Part shown: piece by piece, positions 54,470 through 64,000 of the stretch | How positions within the stretch are numbered: the first letter of the stretch is position 1 | Layout of the letters: every line of letters begins with the position of its first letter | NCBI RefSeq assembly: GCF_022605165.1 | Contig: NC_063069.1 | Coordinates: 3,224,001 to 3,288,000 of the forward strand | Direction of reading: 5' to 3' | DNA length: 64,000 nt | From: Purpureocillium takamizusanense | Taxonomy: Eukaryota > Ascomycota > Sordariomycetes > Hypocreales > Ophiocordycipitaceae | Position numbers and translations under genes: made by a program | The notes under the pieces: generated by a model | Database searches by the model: none | Told to the model about the DNA's origin: nothing | The model's input: the letters and a program-made list of their open reading frames with translations, nothing else

Positions 54470-56302
54470 CTTGGCGTTTCGTTTCGTTTCGTTTTTCGTC
54501 TCGTCTCAAGGCGCAAGAAGCTCGACAGCCGGAGATGACGAGGCTCCTTTGGAAGAGAAAAGGGCTCCGGCCTCTTCTTGTACTATCTCCTCGCGTCTGC
54601 GCCCACCAGGGTCTGTTCCCTCAGACCGGCGGCCAACGCCGTCACCGTCAAGTCGCGCAGAACCTGGGTTACCGTGTAACCTAACCTTGGAACCTTGATC
54701 GCCTCGGCGGCGGCAGGGGTACGGGAGCCGGACTACGACTCTAGCAGGTGCTGACCCGCCCTGTGGATTTCCCCCGCGATTACGCACCAACAAGGCAAGT
54801 GGGAAGCGCAAAGCTGGATCCTAATCGCCCGCTAGCCAATCCGCGGGCTGGTCCGGGACGCGGTGTCCCTTTTGATTAAGTGACGCCCAGGAACTTCTGT
54901 AGCCGAATGAGTGGCGGGACGCTCGGTGTTTATCTGAAAGAAGGCATGAGCGGCCGTGGGGCCCTGCGATAAGGTCGAGCTTCGAGAAGGCGCCGCGATG
55001 AGGGGGGACGGATGATGATGGGGGGAGAGACAAAGGTTACAAGCAGGATGTGTGATGTGAGCAACAGGGCAGCTCAACGGCATTTTCTACCGGTGTATGT
55101 CTCACCTTTTGGGGATGGGATGGGATGGGATGGGATGGGAAGAGGCGTTTACGCACTGTCTGTCTTGGACGCTCGTGCCATCATCCGTAGCGCGTGCAAT
55201 CGAAACCGTCTGGAATGCAATTGATGAAACTGGGGTCTGTCGTTGGAGCTCTGGCCTGGCATCCTGATGTGGGTGACGGAGGGGCATGGCGGCGCGAGGC
55301 GGTGGCTCTTACTCCAGCGGCTACCGCGTCATAGAGTGAGTGGATGGACGGACGCCAGATGGAGACACTTGACGCAGCTTGGCCTGCAGAAGTTGTGTTG
55401 CATTAGCGAGCCAGAGCAGAAAATAGAGGTTTTACCTCGCGTAGACAGGCCCTGTTTGGCCCATTGACGGCATCAGTCTCGACATGTGCAGGCCAGCGCT
55501 CAGCCACATCGCACTGCATGGCATCGTCTCTACATGTATACTGCGCTTCGTATGTGCGACATTGGCGGCAACTCCTGTCACATACCGATCGGACTCATCG
55601 CCTCCGCGAACATATCTTAGAGTGCAATTTGGAGTGCATGTGGGGAGAGGCAACGAGGCAGGACGTGATGTAACCTATGCCTGCAAGGGGACTGCCGGGT
55701 CTGATTCCCGGTCGCTACCCTCCGGGCTGGCGGCGGGTTGACACCAGACGAGGGCATACATGTAGGCCTGGCTCGAAGTCTCATTCTTGAGATTCAACCT
55801 GGCCCATGCTTGCGCTGGTTCGAGCACCGGAAACTGCCGCAGATACGGATCATTAGTTGATGGGAAAATATTTCTTCTCGACGTTGTGATCCTGCGGCAC
55901 GCGCCTGTGGCTACGTTCGCTTTGCCCGGTGTATATGCCTTTATTAGGCAGACCCTGCTTTCCGAGGTGGGGGTTTCGATGCTATGGAGCTATGCGGCTG
56001 CCGAGGCCCTAGCTTTGCTCCACGGAAAGCAGCCCCGGCGGAGCTGTCGAAACAAGACCGAAGAATGTGTCCAACGGTCAACTGTCCATGTTCATGGTAT
56101 AAAAATAACCGGGCCCAGCGGTTGGTCTCACAAGATATCTCATGATGGACTTCTACGAACTACATGTACCATCCTGCATGCCGAGCCAAGCCCCGCCCTT
56201 CACAGGCAGTTCCAACTGGACGGGTCCTTGTGGTTGCCGCCCAGGTATGTCTGCGTCTTCGGATACCTGCACCCAGTTAGCCTCAACTCGCAAAACACGA
56301 CA
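54470..56302. other. long intergenic region
   Basis: No supportable gene. It contains the carboxypeptidase promoter, a GGGAT repeat at 55112-55140, and the 3' flank of the tannase gene. A long plus-strand ORF reaching into 56878 is the complement of the tannase gene. Confidence 0.55.
55112..55140 (+). repeat. GGGAT pentanucleotide microsatellite
   Basis: Nearly six head-to-tail copies of GGGAT (29 bp), a simple-sequence repeat outside any gene. Confidence 0.85.
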
Positions 56303-58038
56303 TCAAATGCGTCCCCGTCCCCGGGGGTCAATAACCCACAAGCAGTGTCGCCGCTGAAAGTCAACCCCCAGGGCAACCGTGTCATTGATAAACTTGGTCC
56401 CCGTCAACGTCTCCGGCGGCTCGCCGCGTTCCACCCAGGCCACGATGGCGGCGAGCACGTTGGTCCGGGGCTCAAACGCGATCCCCTTGGCCGGTGCGCC
56501 GCCGCCTTGCCCAAACGCCCACGCGCCCGGGCCCCCGTTGCAGTGAAACATGCCGGAGACGCGGAAGAAACGAAAGTAGTCGTGGAGCCGCTGGTCCGCG
56601 CGCGACATGCGGTCCCAGAAGCGCGCCGTGTTGAAGCTCGTGATTTGGTTGTCCTGCCCGCCGTGGTACGAGATGATCTTGCCGCCCCGGGCCTTGAAGG
56701 CGGGCAGGGTCTCGGGGTAGGTGCGGATGTCGAATGGGTTGAGGTCGTCTGCCCGTCGTGCCAGGGAAGAGTCGTACTCGATGGCGTCCCACGTCGGGTC
56801 GTTGAGAACGACGTAGCGAAACCAGTCCTGTGCTGTCAGTACATGTCATGCCACGAGGGGCCGGCAGGTCGGATATGAGAGTCAAATTCACCTGTGAGTA
56901 GCTGAATGGGGCACCAGAGATGAGTTTTTGGACGACCATAATCTCGTTACCCGGGTTCATTCGCGGGAAAATAAGAGATCCGTCCGGGTACGTATATGGG
57001 GCGTATATCTGGCGAAGCTGTTCGACCTGCTGCTTATTGAGGCACAGCCCATCGTCTTGGTCTGGAGCACAAAGAAGGGCCTCGGGCTTAAAGTGGCAGC
57101 GATCAGGGACTTCAATGATACCGTCAACTACACCATCCAGGCCGTCGCACTGCCTGAGCACTTCGTCGTGGATGAGACCCGTCCAAAGCTGGTGACTGAT
57201 GTAGTTGGACGACCCCACGGGGCCGGTGATGGGATAGAACATGGCCCGCTGGCCCTGAAGGTGGTTGAAGTCGACCGCGGGACATCCTGCGACAATGCCG
57301 TCGTAGTCGTCCGGGTAGCGCTCTGCGCCTTTGATGCCCATGCGGCCCCCGAGGGAGCAGCCCAGGTAGTAGGACCGGGCAGCAGGCTTCTTGTAGAACG
57401 CCTCCGTCAGGGTCTTGGCCGCCGCGGTGCCGGTATGTAGACTGTCCTGGAGTCAGTGCAGTCCGAGCGGGCTCATATTGGCACGCACGCGCGATGGGCA
57501 TAGTCTTCTAGGACGTCCGGGTTATGATAGAAGGGGGCGCCAGTGGTTCCGTTGTGGCCGTTGTTGGTGCCCATGGCTGCGAATCCGAGGCCGGTTGTAT
57601 ACGCCAGATCCTCATACTTTACGCCTGCCGTGCGTCAGCTCGCGAATATCGACGGCAAAAGAGTCCATATCTACATCCGTCTATTCCGCCATTGCCCGTA
57701 GAAACCAGTCGCGCAGCAGGCCATTCATCAGGAAGCCAGAGCTCAAAGGTGATGCCTGAGCGGTGCGACGTGTCAATGTGTAGGGCGATGCGGCACAGGT
57801 CCGCCTCGACCAGCTGCGACGGGCGATTACACGAGGCATCGTTGTCGGAAAGCTGGATCGTCGTACCGCGACTGACATACTCGAGCCAGGTGCGCGTCGC
57901 GTTGGCGACGAACTTTTCAGGCTCAAACGAGAGGCACCGTCGGCGGGGATCGTCGACCCATGATGTCGCGGAGGCCGTGAAGGGCGGGAAGATGTTCAGC
58001 GCCGCGAGCGACATCCAGATGGAAGCGGTTCCGAGCAT
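56303..58038 (-). CDS. secreted tannase/feruloyl esterase family enzyme
   Basis: Exons 58038-57675, 57624-57489, 57441-56892 and 56827-56303 give 524 residues. Introns of 50, 47 and 64 nt have GCTGAC/CTGAC branch sites. Start at 58038 opens on a signal peptide (MLGTASIWMSLAALNIFPPF); an in-frame ATG at 58140 lies upstream. Tannase blocks are STGNGGIDGC, GFAAMGTNNGHNGTTGAPFY, the nucleophile YYLGCSLGGRMGIKGAERYP, DYDGIVAGCPAVDF, a calcium-site-like DGLDGVVDGII, and the His block VSGMFHCNGGPGAWAFG. Cys next to the Ser (GCS) and Cys next to the His (HC) form the CS-D-HC disulfide of the family. The enzyme cleaves gallate or hydroxycinnamate esters of plant polyphenols and cell wall outside the cell. 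Substrate preference is not predictable here. Confidence 0.93.
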
Positions 58039-58471
58039 GAGCTTGTAACCCGCACACACGATCCTCGAGATGGCGGTCACTGGCTGCGCAGAGAATATTG
58101 CAGGAGATGCATCTGAAGAATGATCGTAACCTATGGCCATAGAGAAGCGGCGGGGGATGCCGCCTACTGCATGCGGGTGGCGGTAATCCTTACCCAGATG
58201 TTGTTAGTGTGTTGCCTGTGTTGCACCTGCTGTGACGCTGCGTCATGGGAGCGGGACATGGCACCCTCTGACGAGATGTACAGAATAACTAGTGTATGGA
58301 GACTATTCAAATCTTGACGTTGGAGAGAAGCTCATAAACAAGCATCGTGATTTGGGTCTAGTATACTGTATAATCATGCCTGCAAGTCATCCTCGTCATG
58401 CCATGTCCTGATGCGAAGCACATGTACTTCATACAAGGTACTGAATCTAAGTAAAGGCCCAACACTGTCCC
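58039..58471. other. intergenic region
   Basis: Upstream flank of the tannase gene and 3' flank of the aldehyde dehydrogenase. No gene seen. Confidence 0.5.
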
Positions 58472-59929
58472 CTACCCCTGTAGCGTCACGCTCTTTGTGA
58501 TCAAGAATTCTTCAATGCCGTACACGCTGTTGTTGCTCCCCCATCCGCTGCCCTTGACCCCCTGGATCGCCATCGTTGGAAAGTCTGCCATGGTCCCGGC
58601 ATTGATGTGCACCATTCCGCACTCCAGCCTTTTACTCAAAGCAATTCCCTTGATAATGTCACTGGTCCAAATCGCGCCCGAAAGCCCGTACGAGGAGTCG
58701 TTGGCGACCTCGAGTGCCTCGTCTTCGTCCCGCACCACGTACAGCGTCGCCGACGGCCCAAACGATTCCAGGTCGCGCAGCCGCGAGCCACGAGCCAGCT
58801 TGGTCACGATCGTGGGGCGCAAACTGGTTCTCGCCTTATTGAGGTACGTGTTATCGCCGACAAAGTACTCGGCGCCGTCGCGCAACGCTTCCTCAAGGAG
58901 TGCGTGTGCCTTGTCGGCAAAGGCCGTCGTCGCAGCCGATCCGCCGCCACGGCTCCATTTCTCACTATCCACTTCCTTTTTGAGAAGCTTGCAGAACTCT
59001 TCTGCGACTGCTTCAACGACGATGATGCGTTCCGTGGACATGCAGATCTGCCCATGATGGGCAAAGGCGCCAAACGCGCACGCCGCCGCCGCCTTGGCGA
59101 GGTTTGCATCGCCGCAGACGATGGCAGGCGCCTTGCCGCCCAGCTCGAGAAGAATCGGCTTCAGATGCTGGGCGCAGGTCTGCGCGACCTGGCTCCCGAC
59201 CGCGGCGCTGCCAATGAACTCGACCTTGCGGACGGCCGGGAGCGAGACGATGGACTCGGTCACCGCCGCCGCATCCTCGCGCCGGACGACAACCTGGTTC
59301 AGCACGCCGCGGGGCAGGCCGGCGTCGGCAAACACCTGGCACAGCATGCGATACGTCTGCGGGCAGAGCTCGGACGCCTTGAGGACGACGGTGCAGCCGG
59401 CGGCGAGGGCGGCGGCGACGCTCCGCGGACCCAGCACGGTCGGGCTGTTCCACGGCGAGATGATGAGCACGGGGCCGATTGCCTGCTTCGTGACCATGAT
59501 GGTGGTGCCCTGATTATCGTCGTCGGGTGGCAGGCTGCCGGTGCACGCCGTCGTGATCTGGGATGCAACCTCACGGATGTTGGCGCTCGCCACCTTGGCA
59601 AGGTAGCTGCCGAACGGGGGCGCGCTGGAGGTTTCGCGCGCTTGCATTACGCCCAATTCGTCGGCACGCTCGGTGAGCAGGTCGGCCACTTTGAGGAGAA
59701 TCGCTCGGCGTGCTGGGATCGAGGTTGTACTCCAAGCCGGGAAGGCATCCCGAGCGGCTTCGACGGCGGCTTGCGCGTCGGCCACGGTTGCGCTTTGCGC
59801 GTAGTGCGCGACCGTGCCGTCGGCGGCGTGGACTACTTCAAAAAGATTGTCGGGGCGTATGGTGCAGTTTTCGCCGTTGCACCACAAAGGGACGACCTGC
59901 TTGCCTGCGTGCTCTAGGGAGATGGACAT
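58472..59929 (-). CDS. aldehyde dehydrogenase (ALDH superfamily)
   Basis: A single exon of 485 residues, ATG at 59929. Motifs in order are the cofactor region VLIISPWNSPTVLGPRSVAA, LKASELCPQTYRMLCQVFAD, VEFIGSAAVGSQVAQ, the general base ILLELGGKAPAIV, the nucleophile HHGQICMSTERIIV, and the C-terminal SFGPSATLYVVRDEDEALEV and NDSSYGLSGAIWTSDIIKGI. It groups by eye with the salicylaldehyde/vanillin/benzaldehyde dehydrogenase-like fungal enzymes, which oxidise aromatic aldehydes with NAD(P); substrate is inferred. There is no targeting signal, so it is cytosolic. It lies beside the tannase gene, which could supply aromatic acids rather than aldehydes, so a functional link is weak. TATATAA lies about 130 bp upstream. 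Confidence 0.92.
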   Translation of the reverse strand: MSISLEHAGKQVVPLWCNGENCTIRPDNLFEVVHAADGTVAHYAQSATVADAQAAVEAARDAFPAWSTTSIPARRAILLKVADLLTERADELGVMQARETSSAPPFGSYLAKVASANIREVASQITTACTGSLPPDDDNQGTTIMVTKQAIGPVLIISPWNSPTVLGPRSVAAALAAGCTVVLKASELCPQTYRMLCQVFADAGLPRGVLNQVVVRREDAAAVTESIVSLPAVRKVEFIGSAAVGSQVAQTCAQHLKPILLELGGKAPAIVCGDANLAKAAAACAFGAFAHHGQICMSTERIIVVEAVAEEFCKLLKKEVDSEKWSRGGGSAATTAFADKAHALLEEALRDGAEYFVGDNTYLNKARTSLRPTIVTKLARGSRLRDLESFGPSATLYVVRDEDEALEVANDSSYGLSGAIWTSDIIKGIALSKRLECGMVHINAGTMADFPTMAIQGVKGSGWGSNNSVYGIEEFLITKSVTLQG

Positions 59930-60612
59930 GGTGTACTTCGTTGTAAGTGAATGGGAAGAGAGGACAGGGGAACAGGTTCATTCAAGGTCTCAATGTTAGG
60001 ACGGCGGTTTCTGTGTGAATCATTGCAGGTTCGCCGACGGCACTGCTGGTTTATAAGTTATATACGCCAGTCTTTCCGTTGTCTACACATGCTCCGACGA
60101 GTCCGATCATCCGTGAAGCTGGGCATCATGTCGGCGGCGTGGGCTGGCGACACGCCGACATCCATATTTCAACGCCTATACCGCTACTACAGGCGCTTTA
60201 TTACTTGCTGGCTTACACGGGGGCTTCCACACATGCTGCTGCTTGCTGCTCCCTCGGCGCCGGAGCCTTGCTGGCACCGACCCATCGCATCATTGCCCAA
60301 AGCGGACGGTGCCGAGTCCGCCGTCCGTAGCGGCCCGCTTCCTATCGGCGCATCGGGGTCGGCCAGGCCGTCCTGCCGTCCGAAAGGCACTTGGATGAGC
60401 CGCGAGTCTACGGAAAACATACCCACAAGGACCGGATGAAAAGACTTGGATGGACTGCAAGAGCCGTTGACTCTCGGCATTAATCTCTAGGAATTCCGAT
60501 GCCTATCAACTTGACATGAGTAACCAGCTGGGCATAGTAACTTGGTGCCAACTCGTTATATTGGCGTAACAGAGCTCAATCTGGCCCCTTCAGTTCGTGT
60601 GCCCGACAACGC
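59930..60612. other. intergenic region
   Basis: Promoter of the aldehyde dehydrogenase on the left and 3' flank of the arsenite methyltransferase on the right. No gene seen. Confidence 0.55.
60058..60064 (-). promoter_or_regulatory. TATA box of the aldehyde dehydrogenase gene
   Basis: TATATAA on the minus strand, 129 bp upstream of the ATG at 59929. Confidence 0.45.
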
Positions 60613-61720
60613 TCAGCGCTTGACGGCATATACCTTGTATGAGCCTGATTTGATGTGAGCAAGGCAACATTGATCTCTCAACTTCATCTTGCCTAGGAGA
60701 AAACTCACCGACCCAGGGATTCAAATCCAGGCGTCCAACGTCGGCCAGCACATTCTCCTGCGAGGAGCAGCAGCCCGCGGCCTGCGTGGCAGCTGCAGCG
60801 CCACAGCAGCCGTCGGCACAATTCTCAGCGTACACATTCAAGTCGCTGCCCGTCCCAGCAATAAGCACATCTGACCCGCGCATGCATCGCCGTCGTAAGC
60901 ATGGTGAGCTACATACGTCAGGGGGCGGGGGTGTTTACGAGACATATCTCACCTTGGAAGCCCGCGGCCTCGAGATGCTCTTCATACTCGGCCACCTGGC
61001 TGGCCCCCGCCACACAGCCCACGTACAGGCCAATGTCCTGCCTGATCTCCTTTGGCAGCGGCTTCTTGGCCAAGATGTCGGACACGGCCACTCTGCCGCC
61101 GGGCTTGAGAAGTCGATGCATTTCGTTGAAGACGAGCTGCTTCTCCTCTGCCGGCACGAGGTTGATGACGCAGTTTGAGATGATGCAGTCGGCAGAGCTA
61201 GATGGAAGATCAATCTCGGTGATGCGAGAGCTGATGAACTCGACATTGTCTTTGCCAGATGCGGCCGCTAGCTTGCGCGCCTTGGCCAGCATGTCCTGTA
61301 GTCTCATTGTCACACATGGAACCCCGTCTGGTCCTGTCTGCACGACGGGAGGCGGCATACCTCATTCATGTCAACGCCAATTACCTTTCCCGTCGGGCCA
61401 ACCTTTCCTGCCGCAAGAAAGACATCCAGTCCGGCTCCGCTGCCAAGGTCAACGACAGTTTCCCCCTAGTAGGCGAGTCAGCATCAACAACCGATCTGCG
61501 ACCGTCAGCGAGGCCACTTTGAGCTTACAGCGCGCAACGTAGCGATGGCCAACGGGTTGCCACAGCTCAGGCCCATGTTCGAGTCCTTGGGGATGGCAGC
61601 CAACTCCTCTTCCGAGTATCCAAAAGCCTTCGCAATGGTGTCGCCGAAGCCGGTGTTGGTTCCGCGGGCGGCGGCGCTGTACCGCTCACCAACCTCGGAG
61701 TAGATCTTCTGTGAGTCCAT
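60613..61720 (-). CDS. AS3MT: arsenite S-adenosylmethionine methyltransferase
   Basis: Exons 61720-61529, 61465-61361, 61295-60953, 60870-60709 and 60644-60613 give 277 residues. Introns of 63, 65, 82 and 64 nt keep frame throughout. The SAM-binding motif is [20 protein letters not shown]. The arsenite-binding cysteines of the family are visible in [22 protein letters not shown] and LYVGCVAGA. The C-terminal metal-binding-like segment ([20 protein letters not shown]) and final [14 protein letters not shown], formed by the last splice, are typical of fungal members. The enzyme methylates As(III) to mono-, di- and trimethyl arsenicals, some volatile, as a detoxification step. The start at 61720 ([15 protein letters not shown]) matches the family N-terminus. 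It is divergent from a bZIP-like gene with 472 bp between the starts. Confidence 0.95.
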
Positions 61721-61810
61721 GATTGAAAAGCTCAACTGTGCTGGTTTGGTGGTTCGAGTTCGTGATACAGATGGATAACCTCAATGGTTTTTTATGTAGC
61801 GAGCTCCTGA

Positions 61811-61816
61811 TTTATA
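61811..61816 (-). promoter_or_regulatory. TATA box of the arsenite methyltransferase gene
   Basis: TATAAA on the minus strand, about 92 bp upstream of the ATG at 61720, within the 472-bp divergent promoter region shared with the bZIP-like gene. Confidence 0.45.
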
Positions 61817-62192
61817 ACTTGTTCCCACACGATATAAGGCTGCAGTGCCCATCATTGGGTCTCTCCCCCTCTCACTCCTTCCAGTACACAAAATGTGTGT
61901 AAAAGATCGGCCTTGTGCCAATCAACGGGACTTGTCATGCACAGTCGACGCCTCATAGCACCACTATGCCACAACAGGTAATTTTGCGATATGTCACTGG
62001 ATGTGTCCGCTGCTCCCCCCCCCCAGTTGACCGCCACGTCTCATGAATCCAGCTTTGTAGTCCGACCTGATCCAGCTCCAAACTCAACACTTGCATCTTC
62101 AAGCCTACCTACCTTCTGCCCAGCTTTTTCCCACCATCCCGTTCCGAACGAGACATTTACGCAGTGAGACTTCTGGGCGTCTGTCCCCCGCC

Positions 62193-62984
62193 ATGAGTCC
62201 TCCGCAAGTGGGCGTCATAAAATGGTCGAGTCGACCACCTGACGACAGGCGGAGGCGCATACGTGACAATCAGAGGCGCCACCGCGAGAGGACGAGAACC
62301 CACATCTCGCAGCTCGAGACCAGGCTGGCCGAGACGCAACTCCAGCTACAGGATGCACTTGTTGCAATTCAACACCTGACTTCCGAGCTCGATCGCTACC
62401 GTAAATCTGCGTCAATAGACGGACCTGCCACACCCTCTACCCGCGCACTGCATTCACCGTCTACTCCTCCTGTCCTTGAGGCCGACTTAGGCCATGAGCA
62501 CCTCAGCTCATCGAGTTCAGAAACCCCAAGCCCGACGACGGACTACATCCGGCACAGAAATAGGGGCAGCGGCGGACAGCGGACTGGGTCAATCGTCGAT
62601 GAAGAAAGTCATCTCTCGAGTGCTGAACAAAGTGCTACTTCGCATGCCTGCCGGGCAGACCTGCATCGACACCATCTACCCTCATTCACAGACAGTCCGC
62701 TGATAGGAGCTGCCTGTGCTCGCGATGCCGACACAAGTTGCGGTCGCGACGCGGTCGCAGACGAAAACGCATGTCGGGAACTGGACCCGCCGCGGGCGGG
62801 CGAGTCGACAACTAGGTGTCGTGATGCATACAAATTGATCTTGGAACGAAATTATACCGGCTGGGACAGTCAGGCTCTGCGTCGATGGCTGAGCCCGGGC
62901 TTCCGGGGTCCCGTTTCCGCTGGCGACGGTTGTCGCGTGGAGAATATGCTGTTATTTGCATTGCTGGACCGTATCACATCCTGA
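62193..62984 (+). CDS. bZIP-like transcription factor
   Basis: A single exon of 263 residues from the ATG at 62193 (MSPPQVGVIKW). An upstream in-frame extension from 62091 is probably leader. Residues about 19-37 form a basic region (RRRRIRDNQRRHRERTR) and are followed by a heptad-like helix (ISQLETRLAETQLQLQDALV) with Leu at spaced positions, as in fungal bZIP proteins. A Ser/Thr/Pro-rich middle leads to a C-terminal segment LILERNYTGWDSQALRRWLS and ENMLLFALLDRIT. The gene is divergent from the arsenite methyltransferase; regulation of that gene is a reasonable hypothesis, because bZIP proteins control arsenic responses in yeast and other fungi, but there is no direct ev­idence here. Confidence 0.72.
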   Translation: MSPPQVGVIKWSSRPPDDRRRRIRDNQRRHRERTRTHISQLETRLAETQLQLQDALVAIQHLTSELDRYRKSASIDGPATPSTRALHSPSTPPVLEADLGHEHLSSSSSETPSPTTDYIRHRNRGSGGQRTGSIVDEESHLSSAEQSATSHACRADLHRHHLPSFTDSPLIGAACARDADTSCGRDAVADENACRELDPPRAGESTTRCRDAYKLILERNYTGWDSQALRRWLSPGFRGPVSAGDGCRVENMLLFALLDRITS

Positions 62985-63990
62985 ATTGAGCTTCGTCTCA
63001 CGTTGGACGGCTTCGTACTATCATGGGTGACTTCATCTGGATATTTGGTACACGATCGCTACCATGCTGAGAGTCTCGAGCTTCCAACAGTCGCCAAGCC
63101 AGCAAGTCAGGAATCAATGTTGTCTTGATGCAAACATAGGGAGCGTCAGCTAACCAACTTTGATTCGTGAAAACTACGAAATAGAGACAATCTCAATAAT
63201 GGCAAGACCAGTATGCGCTGATATTACGCGAGAATATCCTGTTCTCTCGCCATAATTTTGTTTTGTGTGGATGGCACAATGGCCACTTCACCCAGTCTGG
63301 CTGGACCTTAACACCTACACCCACATAGCGGCACTTCACACAAAGAGTCGTGTGCACTTGGCAAGCGTTGCGGAACACGACATCAGCGACGGCTAGCATC
63401 GTCCATTATCGGCGCTGGACAGGTTAGCTGCGAAGTAAGAGCTTCGGCATTCAACTTACAGCCGGATACGGGTTGAGCAGTTTCCACAGAATCGCACCAC
63501 GGTTACCCATCCCGATTGAGCCAAATGTTGGCAGTCACACGACCACACAATTTTACTTGGCCTCTCAGGCCGGCCAGTCAAGTCCATCATGGACATTAAC
63601 AGACCCAACTAATGTCGATGAGTTATTAGTGCACCTGACGAGGGAGGTCGGGTGAAACAGGAAGAATGCGTCACTGCTGGCTGCGTGCTGCGACCTTTTG
63701 GTGCCGTAGACGCGGAATGGCGGTTCATCCCGAGTCCATGTCAGCAGCTAGTTATTCCCGATCCGAACCCGCAACGCCCCGGAGCGCCAGGTATTGACGA
63801 CCGAGAGCCTCCGTATCAACTTGCACATATTGGGTAAATCAACAATACGGCATCACGATTAAAAGGGAGCATGGTGCTGAGTTGCGTATCAATTGATGGC
63901 CCTGTCTGCAACATAGGTTTTGGTGACCTCAAATTCACGACCCATCTCCACTCCAATTGCTCTTCTTGTCAACCCCGATTTTGAACCAAC
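62985..63990. other. intergenic region
   Basis: No supportable gene. Short ORFs near 63473-63837 have no ATG context or domain. The right end may be the promoter of a gene starting at 63991. Confidence 0.5.
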
Positions 63991-64000
63991 ATGGCGACAC
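63991..64000 (+). CDS. possible gene start at the window edge
   Basis: ATGGCGACAC in a good context (CCAACATGGCG). Only three codons are visible, so no product can be suggested. The preceding pyrimidine-rich leader (TCTTCTTGTCAACCCC) is typical of fungal 5' ends. Confidence 0.3.

Noticed and set aside
55681..55740. Possible tRNA-like GGTCTGATTCCCGG stretch
   Set aside because: No acceptor stem or anticodon arm could be folded by eye around it.
55787..56878. 363-codon plus-strand ORF
   Set aside because: Its right half is antisense to the tannase C-terminal exon, and its left half lacks ATG context, domain or composition of a real protein.
58607..59917. 436-codon plus-strand ORF opposite the aldehyde dehydrogenase
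   Set aside because: It is the antisense of a clear ALDH gene with all catalytic motifs; the ORF is Arg/Ala/Gly-rich with no domain.

Overview
The window is nuclear DNA of a filamentous ascomycete, most likely a Sordariomycete (Hypocreales-like). Short introns of about 47-100 nt with GT..AG ends and CTAAC/CTGAC branch sites occur throughout. The gene content is typically fungal: Zn2Cys6 and bZIP regulators, MFS transporters, KP4-like toxins, a NIS1-like effector, tannase and feruloyl-esterase-like secreted enzymes. The order and species are inferred from gene content, not proven. Most exon structures below were resolved by hand from splice sites, reading-frame continuity and family conservation.

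Layout. (1) 1-10 kb: GC-rich, housekeeping-like. It holds a NIS1-type secreted effector, an Irs4-type EH-domain protein, the Ase1/MAP65 spindle protein, and a three-exon cysteine-rich secreted protein (9501-10017) that has no long ORF. (2) 10-20 kb: a DHA1 drug:H+ antiporter and three KP4-like killer-toxin paralogues. This block is bracketed by two 9-bp minisatellites in opposite orientation. (3) 20-23 kb: a secreted M43 metalloprotease convergent with a secreted feruloyl/PHB-type esterase. (4) 24-44 kb: a gene graveyard with a few intact genes. Broken genes are an arabinitol-dehydrogenase-like SDR carrying a pogo-like transposase fragment, a second SDR split by a solo LTR, a hemerythrin-type (HHE) protein, a 3-dehydroshikimate dehydratase tail, two D-2-hydroxyacid dehydrogenases, and a duplicate of the complex I subunit NDUFS7 split by another solo LTR. 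Apparently intact are an OBAP/DUF1264 protein, a small membrane-anchored protein, a secreted amidohydrolase, an alpha/beta hydrolase and a transcription factor combining C2H2-type fingers with a Zn2Cys6 cluster. A short interstitial telomere-like tract (TTAGGG) lies at 31650. (5) 44.5-63 kb: mostly intact accessory metabolism. It holds a Zn2Cys6 regulator, an unknown conserved-looking protein, a 2OG-Fe(II) dioxygenase-like protein, an MFS metabolite transporter, a small acidic/helical protein, a serine carboxypeptidase, a tannase, an aldehyde dehydrogenase, an arsenite methyltransferase and a divergently transcribed bZIP-like regulator.

Functional reading. The left end looks like stable core genome. 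The centre has been shaped by LTR retrotransposon insertion, DNA-transposon debris, minisatellites and pseudogenisation around a secreted-toxin cluster, as expected of an accessory or formerly subtelomeric block. Secreted products dominate: an effector, three KP4-like proteins, a protease, two esterases, a carboxypeptidase, an amidohydrolase and a cysteine-rich protein. This suits an organism interacting with plants, other fungi or invertebrates. No CRISPR, rRNA or convincing tRNA was seen.
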